Positions 7,209-16,340 of a stretch of 37,510 nucleotides of DNA are shown here, one piece after another. The position numbers were made by a program, and so were the translations under genes. The stretch is taken from contig RKSG01000057.1 of assembly GCA_007570995.1 (NCBI GenBank), positions 1-37,510 of the forward strand, read 5' to 3'. The notes under the pieces were generated by a model. It did no database searches, had not been told where the DNA came from, and saw only the letters and a program-made list of their open reading frames with translations. How positions within the stretch are numbered: position 1 is the first letter of the stretch; every line of letters starts with the position of its first letter. The stretch is from Nitrospirales bacterium (GTDB lineage Bacteria > Nitrospirota > Nitrospiria > Nitrospirales > UBA8639).

Positions 7209-8474
7209 TCAGGACGTCGTTCCTTCGCCCCGGCCCGTCATCCCTTTCTGACCAGGTGCATGGTCCAACCCGAACTCCGCATGAAGGGCCTGGATGGCTT
7301 TGTTGCAATCCCGTTCATCCAGCACGCAGGAAATTTTAATTTCCGACGTGCTGATCATCATGATGTTAATCGCTTCCCCGGCAAGGGTCCGGAACATCCG
7401 CGAGGCGACGCCTGAATGGGACTGCATGCCGACCCCCACCAACGACACCTTGGCGATTTCCTCCTTGACTTCAACCGTCTTTGCACCAATAACCTCAGCT
7501 GTCCGGGTGACCAGCGCCATCGCACGTGCCAGGTCGCTGCGCGGCACAGTAAAGGAAATGTCCGTGAGCGCATCCTGGTGACTCACATTTTGAATGATCA
7601 TGTCCACCACAATGCAAGCCTCTGCCATGGCACCCAGGACATTCGCGGCAATCCCCGGCTGATCCGGCACACCCACCACGGTGATCTTGGCCTGGTTCCG
7701 GTCGCCCGTGACACCCGACACCGCAGCCCGTTCCATATCAGCGTCTTCATGAGTCACGAGTGTGCCTTCTCCTTTCTGAAAACTTGACTGTACTTCTACC
7801 GGAACGCCGTATTTCGCCGCAAACTCGACGGAGCGTGCCTGGAGCACCTTGGCACCCAGACTCGCCAGCTCCAGCATGGCCTCATACGACAGTTTCGGAA
7901 TCCGTCTGGCAGATGCCACGACGTTGGGATCGGCGGTATACACACCATCCACGTCGGTAAAGATAATGCAACGGGAGGCCTTCAGGGCGGCGGCCAGTGC
8001 CACTGCCGTTAGATCCGAGCCCCCTCGGCCAAGTGTGGTGACCTCTGACTGTTCGTTGACACCCTGGAAGCCTGCGACAATGGGCAACACCCCCTCGGCC
8101 AGGGCCTTCCTGACGGGGTCAGCCATGATTTTCGCAATCCGCGCCCGCGTGTGTGAACTGTTGGTCACAATCCCCACCTGACGTCCGGTGAAGGAGCGCG
8201 CATTGACGCCGCGGCTCCTCAGTGTCATCGCCAGCAGTGCAATGGCCACGCGTTCGCCGGAGGACAACAACACGGCAAGCTCCCGGTCATCAGGGTGCGG
8301 GGTCACGGCATGGGCCAGTCGCAACAGCCGGTCCGTCTCTCCGCTCATGGCTGACAACACCGCCACGACCTGGTGGCCGTCCCGACAGGTGTGTTCTATC
8401 CGTTCGGCGATCCGGTGGATGCGCTCAATGCTCCCGACGGACGTACCGCCGAATTTCTGAATGAACAACGCCAT
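7209..8474 (-). CDS. lysC: Aspartate kinase
   Basis: This 421-aa monofunctional aspartokinase makes aspartyl-phosphate for lysine, threonine and methionine. The kinase domain begins with KFGGTSVGS (residues 7-15), and GRGGSDLTA and FTDVDGVYTADP follow. Two C-terminal ACT domains cover approximately 265-400 (KITVVGVPDQPG..., KVSLVGVGMQSHSGVASRMF), which are the usual sites of feedback inhibition by lysine and/or threonine. The start at 8474 gives MALFIQKFGG; upstream codons are unrelated. It sits between the Mrr-like nuclease gene (188 bp upstream) and cimA (104 bp downstream), on the same strand as the operon. Confidence 0.95.
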   Translation of the reverse strand: MALFIQKFGGTSVGSIERIHRIAERIEHTCRDGHQVVAVLSAMSGETDRLLRLAHAVTPHPDDRELAVLLSSGERVAIALLAMTLRSRGVNARSFTGRQVGIVTNSSHTRARIAKIMADPVRKALAEGVLPIVAGFQGVNEQSEVTTLGRGGSDLTAVALAAALKASRCIIFTDVDGVYTADPNVVASARRIPKLSYEAMLELASLGAKVLQARSVEFAAKYGVPVEVQSSFQKGEGTLVTHEDADMERAAVSGVTGDRNQAKITVVGVPDQPGIAANVLGAMAEACIVVDMIIQNVSHQDALTDISFTVPRSDLARAMALVTRTAEVIGAKTVEVKEEIAKVSLVGVGMQSHSGVASRMFRTLAGEAINIMMISTSEIKISCVLDERDCNKAIQALHAEFGLDHAPGQKGMTGRGEGTTS

Positions 8475-8662
8475 GCATGCATCATCCGGGGAGCAACCGC
8501 TTTCCTGACACCGCCACCGCCGTTTTGGGTGATCCCCTTGAAGCTCCGGCCCCTTTTCAGCAAAACACCAGCGGCACAACAGCCATGGGCTGTGCCTGCA
8601 CGCAAGATGCAGGGTGGCTCCACGACCAACGAGCATCAGATCTCAGGCGTCGGGCCACATGC

Positions 8663-9679
8663 TTAGATGATATTGAGACCATGGTCGACGATGATCCCCG
8701 CAAGCAGTTCCCCATCCACCAGCACAATTTCTATGCCACTCTCGTCGTAGTATGCCTTCGCAGACTCTTCCGCTTCTTGGGATATCGTTCCTGATGTAAC
8801 AAGCATCCCCAGACCAGCCTTCTCGGCCTCAATGCCGCGAATCAGTTGTTCGATAACTTTCTTACCAACAGGTGGTTCGGGCTGATAGTGCTTCACCTGA
8901 ACCGCAACCGTAAGAGTCGGCAGGACACCTCCTGCAACTTTGAAGGTCGCAACTATATCGGCACCTCTGTCGTTTCGCCGAGGAATTACCCATGCCGTAT
9001 CGGCACCTAGTCCTTTCAGCAGAACATCACGAACATGATCTTCAAACTCGCGATCATTTATTCGACCGCTCCTCATTTCCTCAAGCACTGTGGCAATCTG
9101 TTTTTGACGCAAATCATTCCGCCATGTGGGATGCTTGTCAGCTTTGGCATCTTTCAAACAGGCTTTGATTTCCGGTAACAAAGCCGAGGCATCAGCTGTC
9201 GTACCCTGCGTTTTCATCCTTACTTGAAGTTTTGATCGAGCGTTCTTGCGCGGAATAGGTTTCTTACCATTCAGCCACTTGACGTCGCGCCGATGGGCGG
9301 TGTCCTCAGGTGCCTTTGATTCCTCATACCTTGCCGGCCCAGATACTTTCGCAAGATAAAATTCTCCACCGTGGGGAACCACCACAAGATCGCCTTCTTG
9401 CATCTTCTTGATAAACCGCCACAGGTGTCCCGCAGCTTGACCAGCCCTACGGAAATCAGGGTCTTCAGAGTAGTAGCGGCATCGCTTCACTTTGTCTCGA
9501 AACGCTTCCCAATTATCCTCGTCAATCAATCCTTCCGCGCAGGACCAGCCTATAATAATCACATTGCTGTCCAAGGCTTCCTGCATCCACTTATCGAACA
9601 TCCTGAGGATGTACGCTCGTTTATTCATGCAGTCGCAGTCGTCTTTGCAGTCGCAGTCGTCTTGTTTGCCCTGTTCCAT
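8663..9679 (-). CDS. Mrr-type (type IV-like) restriction endonuclease with an N-terminal PUA/EVE-like domain
   Basis: This 338-aa protein has three visible parts. First is a short Asp/Cys tract (DDCDCKDDCDC, residues 7-17). Second is a region at about 40-170 with a PUA/EVE-like look (IIIGWSCAEG, GDLVVVPHGGEFYLAKVSG, HRRDVKWL). Third is a C-terminal Mrr-family PD-(D/E)XK nuclease: FEDHVRDVL at 212-220, Asp241 in RGAD, QVK at 261-263, and GMLVTSGTIS near 291-300. Such fusions usually recognise modified DNA bases and cut. The start at 9679 has AGGAG 8 nt upstream; alternatives are ATG at 9706 and TTG at 9727, the last overlapping the thrC stop. The base composition is more AT-rich than thrC and lysC on either side, suggesting acquisition. 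Confidence 0.85.
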   Translation of the reverse strand: MEQGKQDDCDCKDDCDCMNKRAYILRMFDKWMQEALDSNVIIIGWSCAEGLIDEDNWEAFRDKVKRCRYYSEDPDFRRAGQAAGHLWRFIKKMQEGDLVVVPHGGEFYLAKVSGPARYEESKAPEDTAHRRDVKWLNGKKPIPRKNARSKLQVRMKTQGTTADASALLPEIKACLKDAKADKHPTWRNDLRQKQIATVLEEMRSGRINDREFEDHVRDVLLKGLGADTAWVIPRRNDRGADIVATFKVAGGVLPTLTVAVQVKHYQPEPPVGKKVIEQLIRGIEAEKAGLGMLVTSGTISQEAEESAKAYYDESGIEIVLVDGELLAGIIVDHGLNII

Positions 9680-9723
9680 GTTGTTGTCTCCTGTTCCCTG
9701 TTCCATATAGTTCACTTCCTCGC

Positions 9724-10782
9724 TCAAGCTCGCAGCGCCGCGAGCACGTCGTCCCGGGTAGCCTTGACCGTCCGGGCTTTCGGTGAGGTACTGACAGCGG
9801 TATCAGGGTCCTTCAATCCGTGCCCCGTCAGGGTGCAAACGACCGTGGCGCCTTCCGGCACCAGACCCGCCTGGCTGCACATGGTGAGACCAGCCACGGA
9901 CGCGGCAGAGGCAGGCTCGCAGAACACACCTTCCTCTGCAGCAAGCAGGTGATACGCGACAAGAATGTCTTCATCTGTCACCATCTTCATGTCCCCCGAA
10001 GATTCCCCCACCGCCTGCAAGGCCAACTTCCAGCTCGCAGGATTGCCGATGCGAATGGCCGTCGCAATCGTCTTCGGTTGTTCGACCACGTGACCGCGAA
10101 CGATGGGCGCAGCCCCCTCGGCCTGCACCCCGATCATCTTCGGACGGTGCGCGATCTGACCTGCCGCATGGTAGGCCGTGTACCCTTTCCAGTAAGCCGA
10201 GATATTCCCGGCGTTGCCTACGGGCAAATAATGATAGGAGGGAGCACAGCCTAACTGATCGCAGACCTCCATGGCCGCGGTTTGTTGTCCTTCCAGGCGA
10301 AAGGGATTGATGGAATTGACCAGTTCAAAGCCTTCTTCCGCACACACGGTCTTGCCAATGGCCAGCGCCTGATCAAAATTGTCTTCGATTTGAATCACGG
10401 TCGCACCATGGGCCATCGCCTGCGCCAGTTTTCCCAGTGCCACGTTGCCAACGGGAATCAGCACGTACACCGGCAATTCTGCTCGCCCCCCGTACGCCGC
10501 CGCCGAGGCAGACGTGTTGCCGGTTGACGCACACAAGACCGCCCGGGCACGTTTCTCCAGGGCCTTGGAAACCGCCAGGCTCATCCCGCGATCCTTAAAC
10601 GATCCGGTAGGGTTGGCACCTTCGACTTTGAGATACAGGCTGGCATGCGGACAGATACGTTTGGCCAGCCGGCTGGCTTGAATCAACGGCGTGTTGCCCT
10701 CACACAGCGTGACCACCGGCGTCTGTTCTGTCACCGGAAGAAAGGCTCTGAATTCTTCGATGACCCCTCGCCAACGCATCAT
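9724..10782 (-). CDS. thrC: Threonine synthase
   Basis: This 352-aa PLP enzyme converts O-phosphohomoserine to threonine. The PLP lysine is K63 in NPTGSFKDRG. EGNTPL near residue 28, CASTGNTSASAAAYGGRA, and the glycine-rich phosphate site (LPVGNAGN) are all present. The length matches the short bacterial class. The ATG at 10782 overlaps the hom stop by 4 nt (ATGA), which fixes the start and indicates translational coupling. Confidence 0.96.
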   Translation of the reverse strand: MMRWRGVIEEFRAFLPVTEQTPVVTLCEGNTPLIQASRLAKRICPHASLYLKVEGANPTGSFKDRGMSLAVSKALEKRARAVLCASTGNTSASAAAYGGRAELPVYVLIPVGNVALGKLAQAMAHGATVIQIEDNFDQALAIGKTVCAEEGFELVNSINPFRLEGQQTAAMEVCDQLGCAPSYHYLPVGNAGNISAYWKGYTAYHAAGQIAHRPKMIGVQAEGAAPIVRGHVVEQPKTIATAIRIGNPASWKLALQAVGESSGDMKMVTDEDILVAYHLLAAEEGVFCEPASAASVAGLTMCSQAGLVPEGATVVCTLTGHGLKDPDTAVSTSPKARTVKATRDDVLAALRA

Positions 10783-12095
10783 GGCTCCTGATCTTCCACG
10801 CGAATCAACGTGACGGGTTCCGACACAAGCGACGCCAGACCATTGATGGTCCGGAGCGCGGTTTGCACCGCACGTTCCGATGCCCGATGCGTCATAATCA
10901 CGACCGGTACCGTTTGGCCTTCCCGCCGAGCCTGTTGCAGGACAGAGGCAATACCGATGGCATGATCGCCGAGGATGCCCGCAATCCTGGACAGCACCCC
11001 AGGCTGATCCGGAACCATACACCGCAGGTAATAGCGAGCGGTTACGGCCTCCATCGGGCGGATCCGGACCGGCGTGCGACAATCCATGTGAAACGAGGTC
11101 GGCGGCACACGCCCGCGGACACCCTGGCGAACGTTCCGGGCAATGTCCATGACATCGCTCACCACAGCACTCCCCGTGGGGAGCGAACCCGCCCCCTGCC
11201 CGTACAGCATGACGTCGCCCACCGCATCGCCAACGACGTGAATGGCGTTATACACGCCATCCACCCGAGCCAGCGGCGCCGTTGAGTCAATCATCGTCGG
11301 ATGCACGCGGGCTTCGATGCTCTCCCCATGGTGTTTCGCCACACCCAGCAGTTTCACCGTCATCCCCAGTTCCGACGCATAGCGAATATCCAGCGCGGTC
11401 AACCGCTGGATGCCCTCGGTATAAATATCCTGCATGGTCACGGGCGTGCCATACGCCAGACTGACCATGATGGCCAGTTTGTGCGCAGCATCAACGCCTT
11501 CAATATCAAACGCCGGATCGGCCTCCGCATAGCCGGCGGCCTGGGCATGCGCCAGGGCCTCCTGGAAGTCCTGCCCCTCGCACTTCATCCGAGTCAGAAT
11601 ATAATTGGAGGTGCCATTCAGAATACCGACCAGGGACACACATCGATTGGCAGCCAGTCCCCCGGTCAGCGACTGAATGATCGGGATTCCCCCGCCCACA
11701 CTGGCCTCAAACCCCACGTCCACGCCCGCGCGATGGGCAGCGGCAAACACCTCTTCGCCATGCGTCGCCAGGAGCGCTTTATTCGCGGTGACAACGTGTT
11801 TCCCCGCGTCAATCGCGTCGAGCATGATGCGTTTGGCCACCTCACACCCACCGACCAGTTCGACCACGATATCAATCGAGGCATCCTGCATCAGCGCCTG
11901 GAGATCCGTCCCCAGCACTCCCTCGGGCAGTGCCAGGCCACGATCCGAGGTCACGTCACGATCCACGATTCGTTTCACGCGCAGCGATGACCCCACGCGT
12001 CGCGCAATCAGCTCGGCGTTCCTGAACAGGATGGTGGCCGCCCCGGACCCCACCGTGCCAAATCCGACAATCCCGATGCCAATTTCATCCTTCAT
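10779..12095 (-). CDS. hom: Homoserine dehydrogenase
   Basis: This 438-aa enzyme reduces aspartate semialdehyde to homoserine. The N-terminal Rossmann motif is GIVGFGTVGSG. The central catalytic domain contains NGTSNYILTRM and the AYGTPV segment. A C-terminal ACT domain (YYLRCMVPDQPGVLSRIAGI, about 350-430) is the usual threonine feedback site. The ATG at 12095 is preferred over the GTG two codons upstream (12101); neither has a strong ribosome-binding site. The stop overlaps the thrC start, and the aminotransferase gene ends 20 bp upstream. Confidence 0.96.
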   Translation of the reverse strand: MKDEIGIGIVGFGTVGSGAATILFRNAELIARRVGSSLRVKRIVDRDVTSDRGLALPEGVLGTDLQALMQDASIDIVVELVGGCEVAKRIMLDAIDAGKHVVTANKALLATHGEEVFAAAHRAGVDVGFEASVGGGIPIIQSLTGGLAANRCVSLVGILNGTSNYILTRMKCEGQDFQEALAHAQAAGYAEADPAFDIEGVDAAHKLAIMVSLAYGTPVTMQDIYTEGIQRLTALDIRYASELGMTVKLLGVAKHHGESIEARVHPTMIDSTAPLARVDGVYNAIHVVGDAVGDVMLYGQGAGSLPTGSAVVSDVMDIARNVRQGVRGRVPPTSFHMDCRTPVRIRPMEAVTARYYLRCMVPDQPGVLSRIAGILGDHAIGIASVLQQARREGQTVPVVIMTHRASERAVQTALRTINGLASLVSEPVTLIRVEDQEP

Positions 12096-12114
12096 GTGCA
12101 CCCACGATGACTGG

Positions 12115-13287
12115 TCAGTGTGCTAACGCGACCTTGATGCCGCGAATGGCCTGATGGATGCGATGTTCATTTTCCACCAGGGCAAACCGTACGTACTCAT
12201 CGCCGCCTTCCCCAAAGCCGATCCCCGGCGACACCGCCACTTTGCCTTCGCGGAGCAGCAGCTTGGAAAATTCGAGAGAGCCGTGGCGGGCGTGGGTCGG
12301 AGGGATGCGCGCCCACACAAACATCGTGGCGCGCGGATAATCAACCGTCCAGCCGATGCGATTCAGTCCGGCGACCAGGGTCGTACGACGGCGTTCATAG
12401 CGGGCCACAATGTCCTTCGTGTAATCCTGTGACCCGTTGAGCGCGATGATACTGGCGATCTGGACGGGTTGAAACATGCCGTAATCCAAATAACTTTTGA
12501 TCTTGGTTAAGGCCGCAATGAGGTCACGATTGCCGACGCAGAACCCCACGCGCCATCCAGGCATGTTGTAGCTTTTGGATAAGGAGTAAAATTCCACACC
12601 AATGTCTTTGGCTCCCGGCACCTGCAACAAACTGGGGGCACGATACCCGTCAAAGACAATATCCGCATACGCCAGATCGTGAATGACGTACACAGCATGT
12701 TCACGTGCAAAGGCCACGACGTTCTGAAAAAACTCCAGATCCACCACGCTCGTGGTCGGGTTGTGGGGAAAACTCATGATCAGGGCTTTCGGCCTGGGCT
12801 GACTCTGGCGATACGCGCGCGTGAGATTGGCAAAAAAATCGTCGGTGGGGCGAAGCTCGACGCCGCGCACCTCCCCACCGGCAATAATCACGCTGTACAT
12901 ATGAATGGGATACGTCGGTGTGGGCGTCAAAACCACGTCGCCCGGACTCAACATCGCCAGGACCAAATGCGACAGGCCTTCTTTGACTCCCAGCGTCACA
13001 ATGGCTTCGGTCTCCGGATCAATCTCCACGTCATACCGTCGCCCGTACCAGTCACTGATGGCACGGCGTAATTTGGTAATGCCGCGGGAAGCCGAGTACC
13101 GATGGTTTTTCCCTTTTTGCGCCGCTTCGACCAGTTTCTCAACAATGTGGGGTGGTGTCGCCTGGTCGGGATTCCCTACCCCAAAGTCAATGACATCTTC
13201 CCCACGCTGTCGCGCGTCGTGTTTGAGTGCCTGGACCTGACCCAGCACATAGGGTGGGAGACGTTGAATGCGAAAAAAATTTTCCAC
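12115..13287 (-). CDS. alaC: PLP-dependent class I/II aminotransferase, AlaC-like
   Basis: This 390-aa fold-type I aminotransferase has the PLP lysine K238 in [15 protein letters not shown], Asn176 in FPHNPT, Asp204 in HDLAYADI, and the YSASRGI substrate-side segment. It closely resembles alanine-forming AlaC and the related LL-diaminopimelate aminotransferases. Its position directly before hom and thrC is typical of AlaC-like enzymes in many deltaproteobacteria and Nitrospirota. Substrate assignment between alanine, methionine-type and LL-DAP transamination cannot be settled by sequence reading. It is the first gene of the operon and is preceded by a strong promoter-like sequence. Confidence 0.88.
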   Translation of the reverse strand: MENFFRIQRLPPYVLGQVQALKHDARQRGEDVIDFGVGNPDQATPPHIVEKLVEAAQKGKNHRYSASRGITKLRRAISDWYGRRYDVEIDPETEAIVTLGVKEGLSHLVLAMLSPGDVVLTPTPTYPIHMYSVIIAGGEVRGVELRPTDDFFANLTRAYRQSQPRPKALIMSFPHNPTTSVVDLEFFQNVVAFAREHAVYVIHDLAYADIVFDGYRAPSLLQVPGAKDIGVEFYSLSKSYNMPGWRVGFCVGNRDLIAALTKIKSYLDYGMFQPVQIASIIALNGSQDYTKDIVARYERRRTTLVAGLNRIGWTVDYPRATMFVWARIPPTHARHGSLEFSKLLLREGKVAVSPGIGFGEGGDEYVRFALVENEHRIHQAIRGIKVALAH

Positions 13288-13352
13288 GGCAGACTCTCGT
13301 GCCTGTGTCGGGACATGGCTGACAATGACGAGTCATGCCGGCACGCGTGGGC

Positions 13353-13381
13353 ATTGTAGTAGAGGGCCGTTCCCCCGTCAA
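13353..13381 (-). promoter_or_regulatory. Putative promoter of the alaC–hom–thrC–nuclease–lysC–cimA operon
   Basis: On the minus strand TTGACG (13381-13376), a 17-nt spacer and TACAAT (13358-13353) each match 5 of 6 consensus bases. They lie about 65 bp upstream of the alaC ATG. A 10-bp perfect palindrome, CAACGCGTTG (13384-13393), sits directly upstream of the -35. Confidence 0.65.
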
Positions 13382-13410
13382 CGCAACGCGTTGTCTGCTA
13401 ACGGGTTTCA

Positions 13411-13440
13411 TTGCGCCCCCCGTGCATGTTTTGCCATAAT
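13411..13440 (+). promoter_or_regulatory. Putative promoter of pdxJ–nnr–tsaE–mutS
   Basis: TTGCGC (13411-13416), an 18-nt spacer and CATAAT (13435-13440, 5 of 6 matches) lie about 65 bp before the pdxJ ATG and diverge from the alaC promoter. The -35 is weak. Confidence 0.4.
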
Positions 13441-13504
13441 GCCACCCTGTATTAGGACGGTCCTCTCCTGCCACGATTCTGCTGCGAGATACAAACGGTG
13501 TTGG

Positions 13505-14233
13505 ATGGCTCGACTCGGCGTCAATATTGATCACGTGGCCACGCTCCGGCAGGCCCGGGGAGGTCATGAGCCGGATCCGGTGGCGGCGGCAGTGCTGGCG
13601 GACCTCGGGGGAGCCGACAGCCTGGTCGTCCATCTCCGTGAAGACCGCCGACACATTCAGGAACAGGACCTGACGCGGCTTCGTGAAACCGTGCCGTCCG
13701 CTCTCAATCTGGAAATGGCTGCCGAAGACACCATGACGAACATTGCGTTGCGCGTCCGGCCCGATCAAGTCACGCTCGTTCCCGAACAACGACAGGAATT
13801 AACGACCGAAGGCGGGTTAGCGGTCACGGACCATGAGGATCGACTCGCGCTCCTGATCAGTCGCCTGCACGACGCCCGGATTCCGGTCAGTCTGTTCATT
13901 GACCCGGCCCCCTCGCACATTCGCGCCGCGGGTCGCGTCGGTGCCGATGCCATTGAACTGCACACCGGGCACTATGCCAACAGCCACCATCCCCCAGACA
14001 TCCAGGAAGCCGTTCAGTCCCTGATTCAGGGAGCCGGCCTCGCACGGCAGCTGGGCCTGGAGGTGCATGCCGGTCATGGCCTGACGTATCACAATATCCG
14101 ACGCCTGACGTCCATCAATGAGATCGTGGAATTCAATATCGGCCACAGTATTATTTCCCGCGCCGTTCTCGTCGGCCTCGAACGGGCAGTCAGAGAAATG
14201 CGGGCTTGCATTCCGTTCTCGTCCAGCCGTTAA
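13505..14233 (+). CDS. pdxJ: Pyridoxine 5'-phosphate synthase
   Basis: This 242-aa TIM-barrel enzyme closes the pyridoxine 5'-phosphate ring in DXP-dependent vitamin B6 synthesis. Family motifs are [17 protein letters not shown] at the N-terminus, [16 protein letters not shown] with the catalytic Glu, [15 protein letters not shown], and [11 protein letters not shown] followed by [12 protein letters not shown]. The ATG at 13505 starts the conserved N-terminus; the open frame extends upstream to 13268 only by chance. Thirty bp separate it from nnr. acpS, often found between pdxJ and nnr, is absent. Confidence 0.97.
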   Translation: MARLGVNIDHVATLRQARGGHEPDPVAAAVLADLGGADSLVVHLREDRRHIQEQDLTRLRETVPSALNLEMAAEDTMTNIALRVRPDQVTLVPEQRQELTTEGGLAVTDHEDRLALLISRLHDARIPVSLFIDPAPSHIRAAGRVGADAIELHTGHYANSHHPPDIQEAVQSLIQGAGLARQLGLEVHAGHGLTYHNIRRLTSINEIVEFNIGHSIISRAVLVGLERAVREMRACIPFSSSR

Positions 14234-14263
14234 GCGACACGACACATTCGTCCCAGCATCGGC

Positions 14264-15853
14264 ATGAAAATTGTCACCGCCCATCAGATGCAAGAACTTG
14301 ATCGTCGCACGATCCAGGAAGCCGGCGTTTCCGGGCAGGTCCTGATGGAACGGGCAGGTGCCGGCGTGGTCGCGGCCATGGAAACACGGTTCGCCCCCCT
14401 GAAGGGGAAAACGGTCACGATCTTCTGCGGGAAGGGAAACAACGGAGGCGATGGGTTTGTCATCGCACGGCTCCTCCATCGCAAACGCGCCAAGGTGCGG
14501 GTCTGTCTTCTGGCCCAGGCCCGCGATCTCAAAGGCGACGCAAAACTGATGTATCAGCGCATGGGAAAAGAAGCGGGCCTGTCACATGTCGTCCGCGCTC
14601 CGTCTCCGGATCGTATGCGCCACTTGACGCAACGGAGTCACCTGCTCGTTGACGCACTGCTGGGCACGGGAACCTCCGCGCCCATCGCCGGCCTGTACGA
14701 AGAAGCAATTCACACGATGAACACATCGGGGATTCCCGCCATCGCGGTGGATCTTCCCTCCGGCATTCATGCGGACACCGGCGCGACGCTGGGGACCGCG
14801 GTGCATGCCAGCCTGACCGTCACGTTTGGCAATCCCAAACTCGGACTGTTGACGGGAGCGGGCGTGGATCATACGGGCCAGGTGGAGTACGTCGATATCG
14901 GGATTCCGCATTCGTATGTGGAGTCGATGCACATTCCGATTGAGTTGTTGACTCCTGACGCGATTCGGGCCTGGCTCCCGACACGCCGGGCATCCTCCCA
15001 CAAAGGGACCTTTGGTCACACCGGCATCATCGCGGGGGCATCGGGAACAAACGGAGCCGCTGCCCTGGCTGCCACAGCGGCACTCCGAGTGGGATCCGGA
15101 CTGGTCACAGTGGCAACGCCGGCCAGCGTACAGGCGAGTCTGACCGCAGGCGTGATGGAAGCCATGACGCTCCCGCTGCCTGAAACCTGCGACGCCACAC
15201 TGTCGCGACAGGCCCTGCCCCGTCTGCTCACCTTCATGCAATCCCGCAGCGCAATCGGCATTGGCCCGGGATTATCCACGCAGGCGGAAACCGTTGATGT
15301 GGTGCGGACGCTGATCGCGCATTGTGACCGTCCAATCGTCATTGATGCCGACGCCCTCAACGCTCTGGCCGGGCAGACAGACAGCCTGTGTACGCGCCCC
15401 GTTCCCCCCATTCTGACCCCACATCCCGGGGAAATGGCCCGCTTGCTTGGCACGACGACGGATACAATCATCCGTAACCGACTGGAGGTGGCTCAGGATT
15501 GTGCCCGCATGCATTCGAGTATCGTGGTCCTCAAGGGCGCACGCACGATCATCGCTCACCCGAATGGTCACACGTCCATCTCGCCAACCGGAAACCCCGG
15601 CATGGCGACGGGCGGCACGGGAGACGTACTCACCGGCGTCATTGCCGGCCTGCTGGCCCAGGGACTCGCCCCCTGGGAGGCGGCCCGGAGCGGTGTCTAT
15701 CTCCACGGACTGGCAGGCGATCTCGCGGCTGAAGAGTACGGGCATGCCGGGTTGATAGCCGGTGATCTTTTGCACTATCTGCCCCGGGCCATCACGCATG
15801 TCCTGCATGTCGGGGGGGCTGCACCCGTTTCAGTCGGCACCCATGGACAGTGA
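14264..15853 (+). CDS. nnr: Bifunctional NAD(P)H-hydrate repair enzyme (epimerase + ADP-dependent dehydratase)
   Basis: This 529-aa protein has two domains. An N-terminal YjeF_N/NnrE epimerase (about 1-215) carries FCGKGNNGGDGFV near residue 55 and AVDLPSGIHADTG near 165. A C-terminal ribokinase-like NnrD dehydratase (about 225-515) carries GPGLS, DADALNAL, LTPHPGEMARL, and the GGTGDVLTGVIAGLL anion-hole motif near 447. The fusion repairs hydrated NADH and NADPH. The stop overlaps the tsaE start by 11 nt. Confidence 0.96.
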   Translation: MKIVTAHQMQELDRRTIQEAGVSGQVLMERAGAGVVAAMETRFAPLKGKTVTIFCGKGNNGGDGFVIARLLHRKRAKVRVCLLAQARDLKGDAKLMYQRMGKEAGLSHVVRAPSPDRMRHLTQRSHLLVDALLGTGTSAPIAGLYEEAIHTMNTSGIPAIAVDLPSGIHADTGATLGTAVHASLTVTFGNPKLGLLTGAGVDHTGQVEYVDIGIPHSYVESMHIPIELLTPDAIRAWLPTRRASSHKGTFGHTGIIAGASGTNGAAALAATAALRVGSGLVTVATPASVQASLTAGVMEAMTLPLPETCDATLSRQALPRLLTFMQSRSAIGIGPGLSTQAETVDVVRTLIAHCDRPIVIDADALNALAGQTDSLCTRPVPPILTPHPGEMARLLGTTTDTIIRNRLEVAQDCARMHSSIVVLKGARTIIAHPNGHTSISPTGNPGMATGGTGDVLTGVIAGLLAQGLAPWEAARSGVYLHGLAGDLAAEEYGHAGLIAGDLLHYLPRAITHVLHVGGAAPVSVGTHGQ

Positions 15854-16334
15854 TCCAGCACAGCCACAGCCCCTTCCCCTGGAATCGGCATGGCACACCG
15901 AACACTTCGGCTCAACCATCGGACGTCACCTGCAGCAGGGCCAGGTCATTGCCCTCACGGGGGAGATGGGATCCGGGAAAACGACCTTTGTCCGCGGCCT
16001 TGCCCGTGGCACAGGGCTCTCCGCGCACGTGGTCAGTAGCCCGACCTTCGTCGTGATTCAGGAATACATCGGCCCCATTGCTCTGGCCCATGTTGACCTG
16101 TATCGCCTTGACGCTCCCCGGGACGTGCATGAAACAGGCCTGGCCGATTATTTGACTGGCCATTTTGCCGTGCTCATTGAATGGGCCGACCGACTCCCCC
16201 CGGCCTGGTTGCCCAGCGATTACCTGTCGATTCATTTCACCCATGCGGGGCACACATCCCGTCGCGCCAGTTTGCAGGCGTTTGGCCCACGAAGTCATGG
16301 ACTGCTCCAGACGATCATGGCAGACACCAGGTAA
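15843..16334 (+). CDS. tsaE: tRNA threonylcarbamoyladenosine biosynthesis ATPase TsaE
   Basis: This 163-aa P-loop protein works with TsaB and TsaD in t6A37 tRNA modification. Walker A is GEMGSGKTTF at about 40-49. SPTFVVIQEY and HVDLYRLD follow, with IEWADRLP near 117. The ATG at 15843 is chosen because it yields the family length and overlaps the nnr stop (coupling). Seven bp separate it from mutS. Confidence 0.95.
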   Translation: MDSDPAQPQPLPLESAWHTEHFGSTIGRHLQQGQVIALTGEMGSGKTTFVRGLARGTGLSAHVVSSPTFVVIQEYIGPIALAHVDLYRLDAPRDVHETGLADYLTGHFAVLIEWADRLPPAWLPSDYLSIHFTHAGHTSRRASLQAFGPRSHGLLQTIMADTR

Positions 16335-16340
16335 CCCATC

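Noticed and set aside
7105-8662. A lysine riboswitch or T-box before lysC or cimA
   Set aside because: The gaps upstream of lysC and cimA show no lysine-riboswitch or T-box core. lysC is internal to the operon.
13288-13504. A threonine-attenuator leader peptide before the alaC operon
   Set aside because: No short frame with clustered Thr or Ile codons and no hairpin with a T-run is seen between promoter and alaC.
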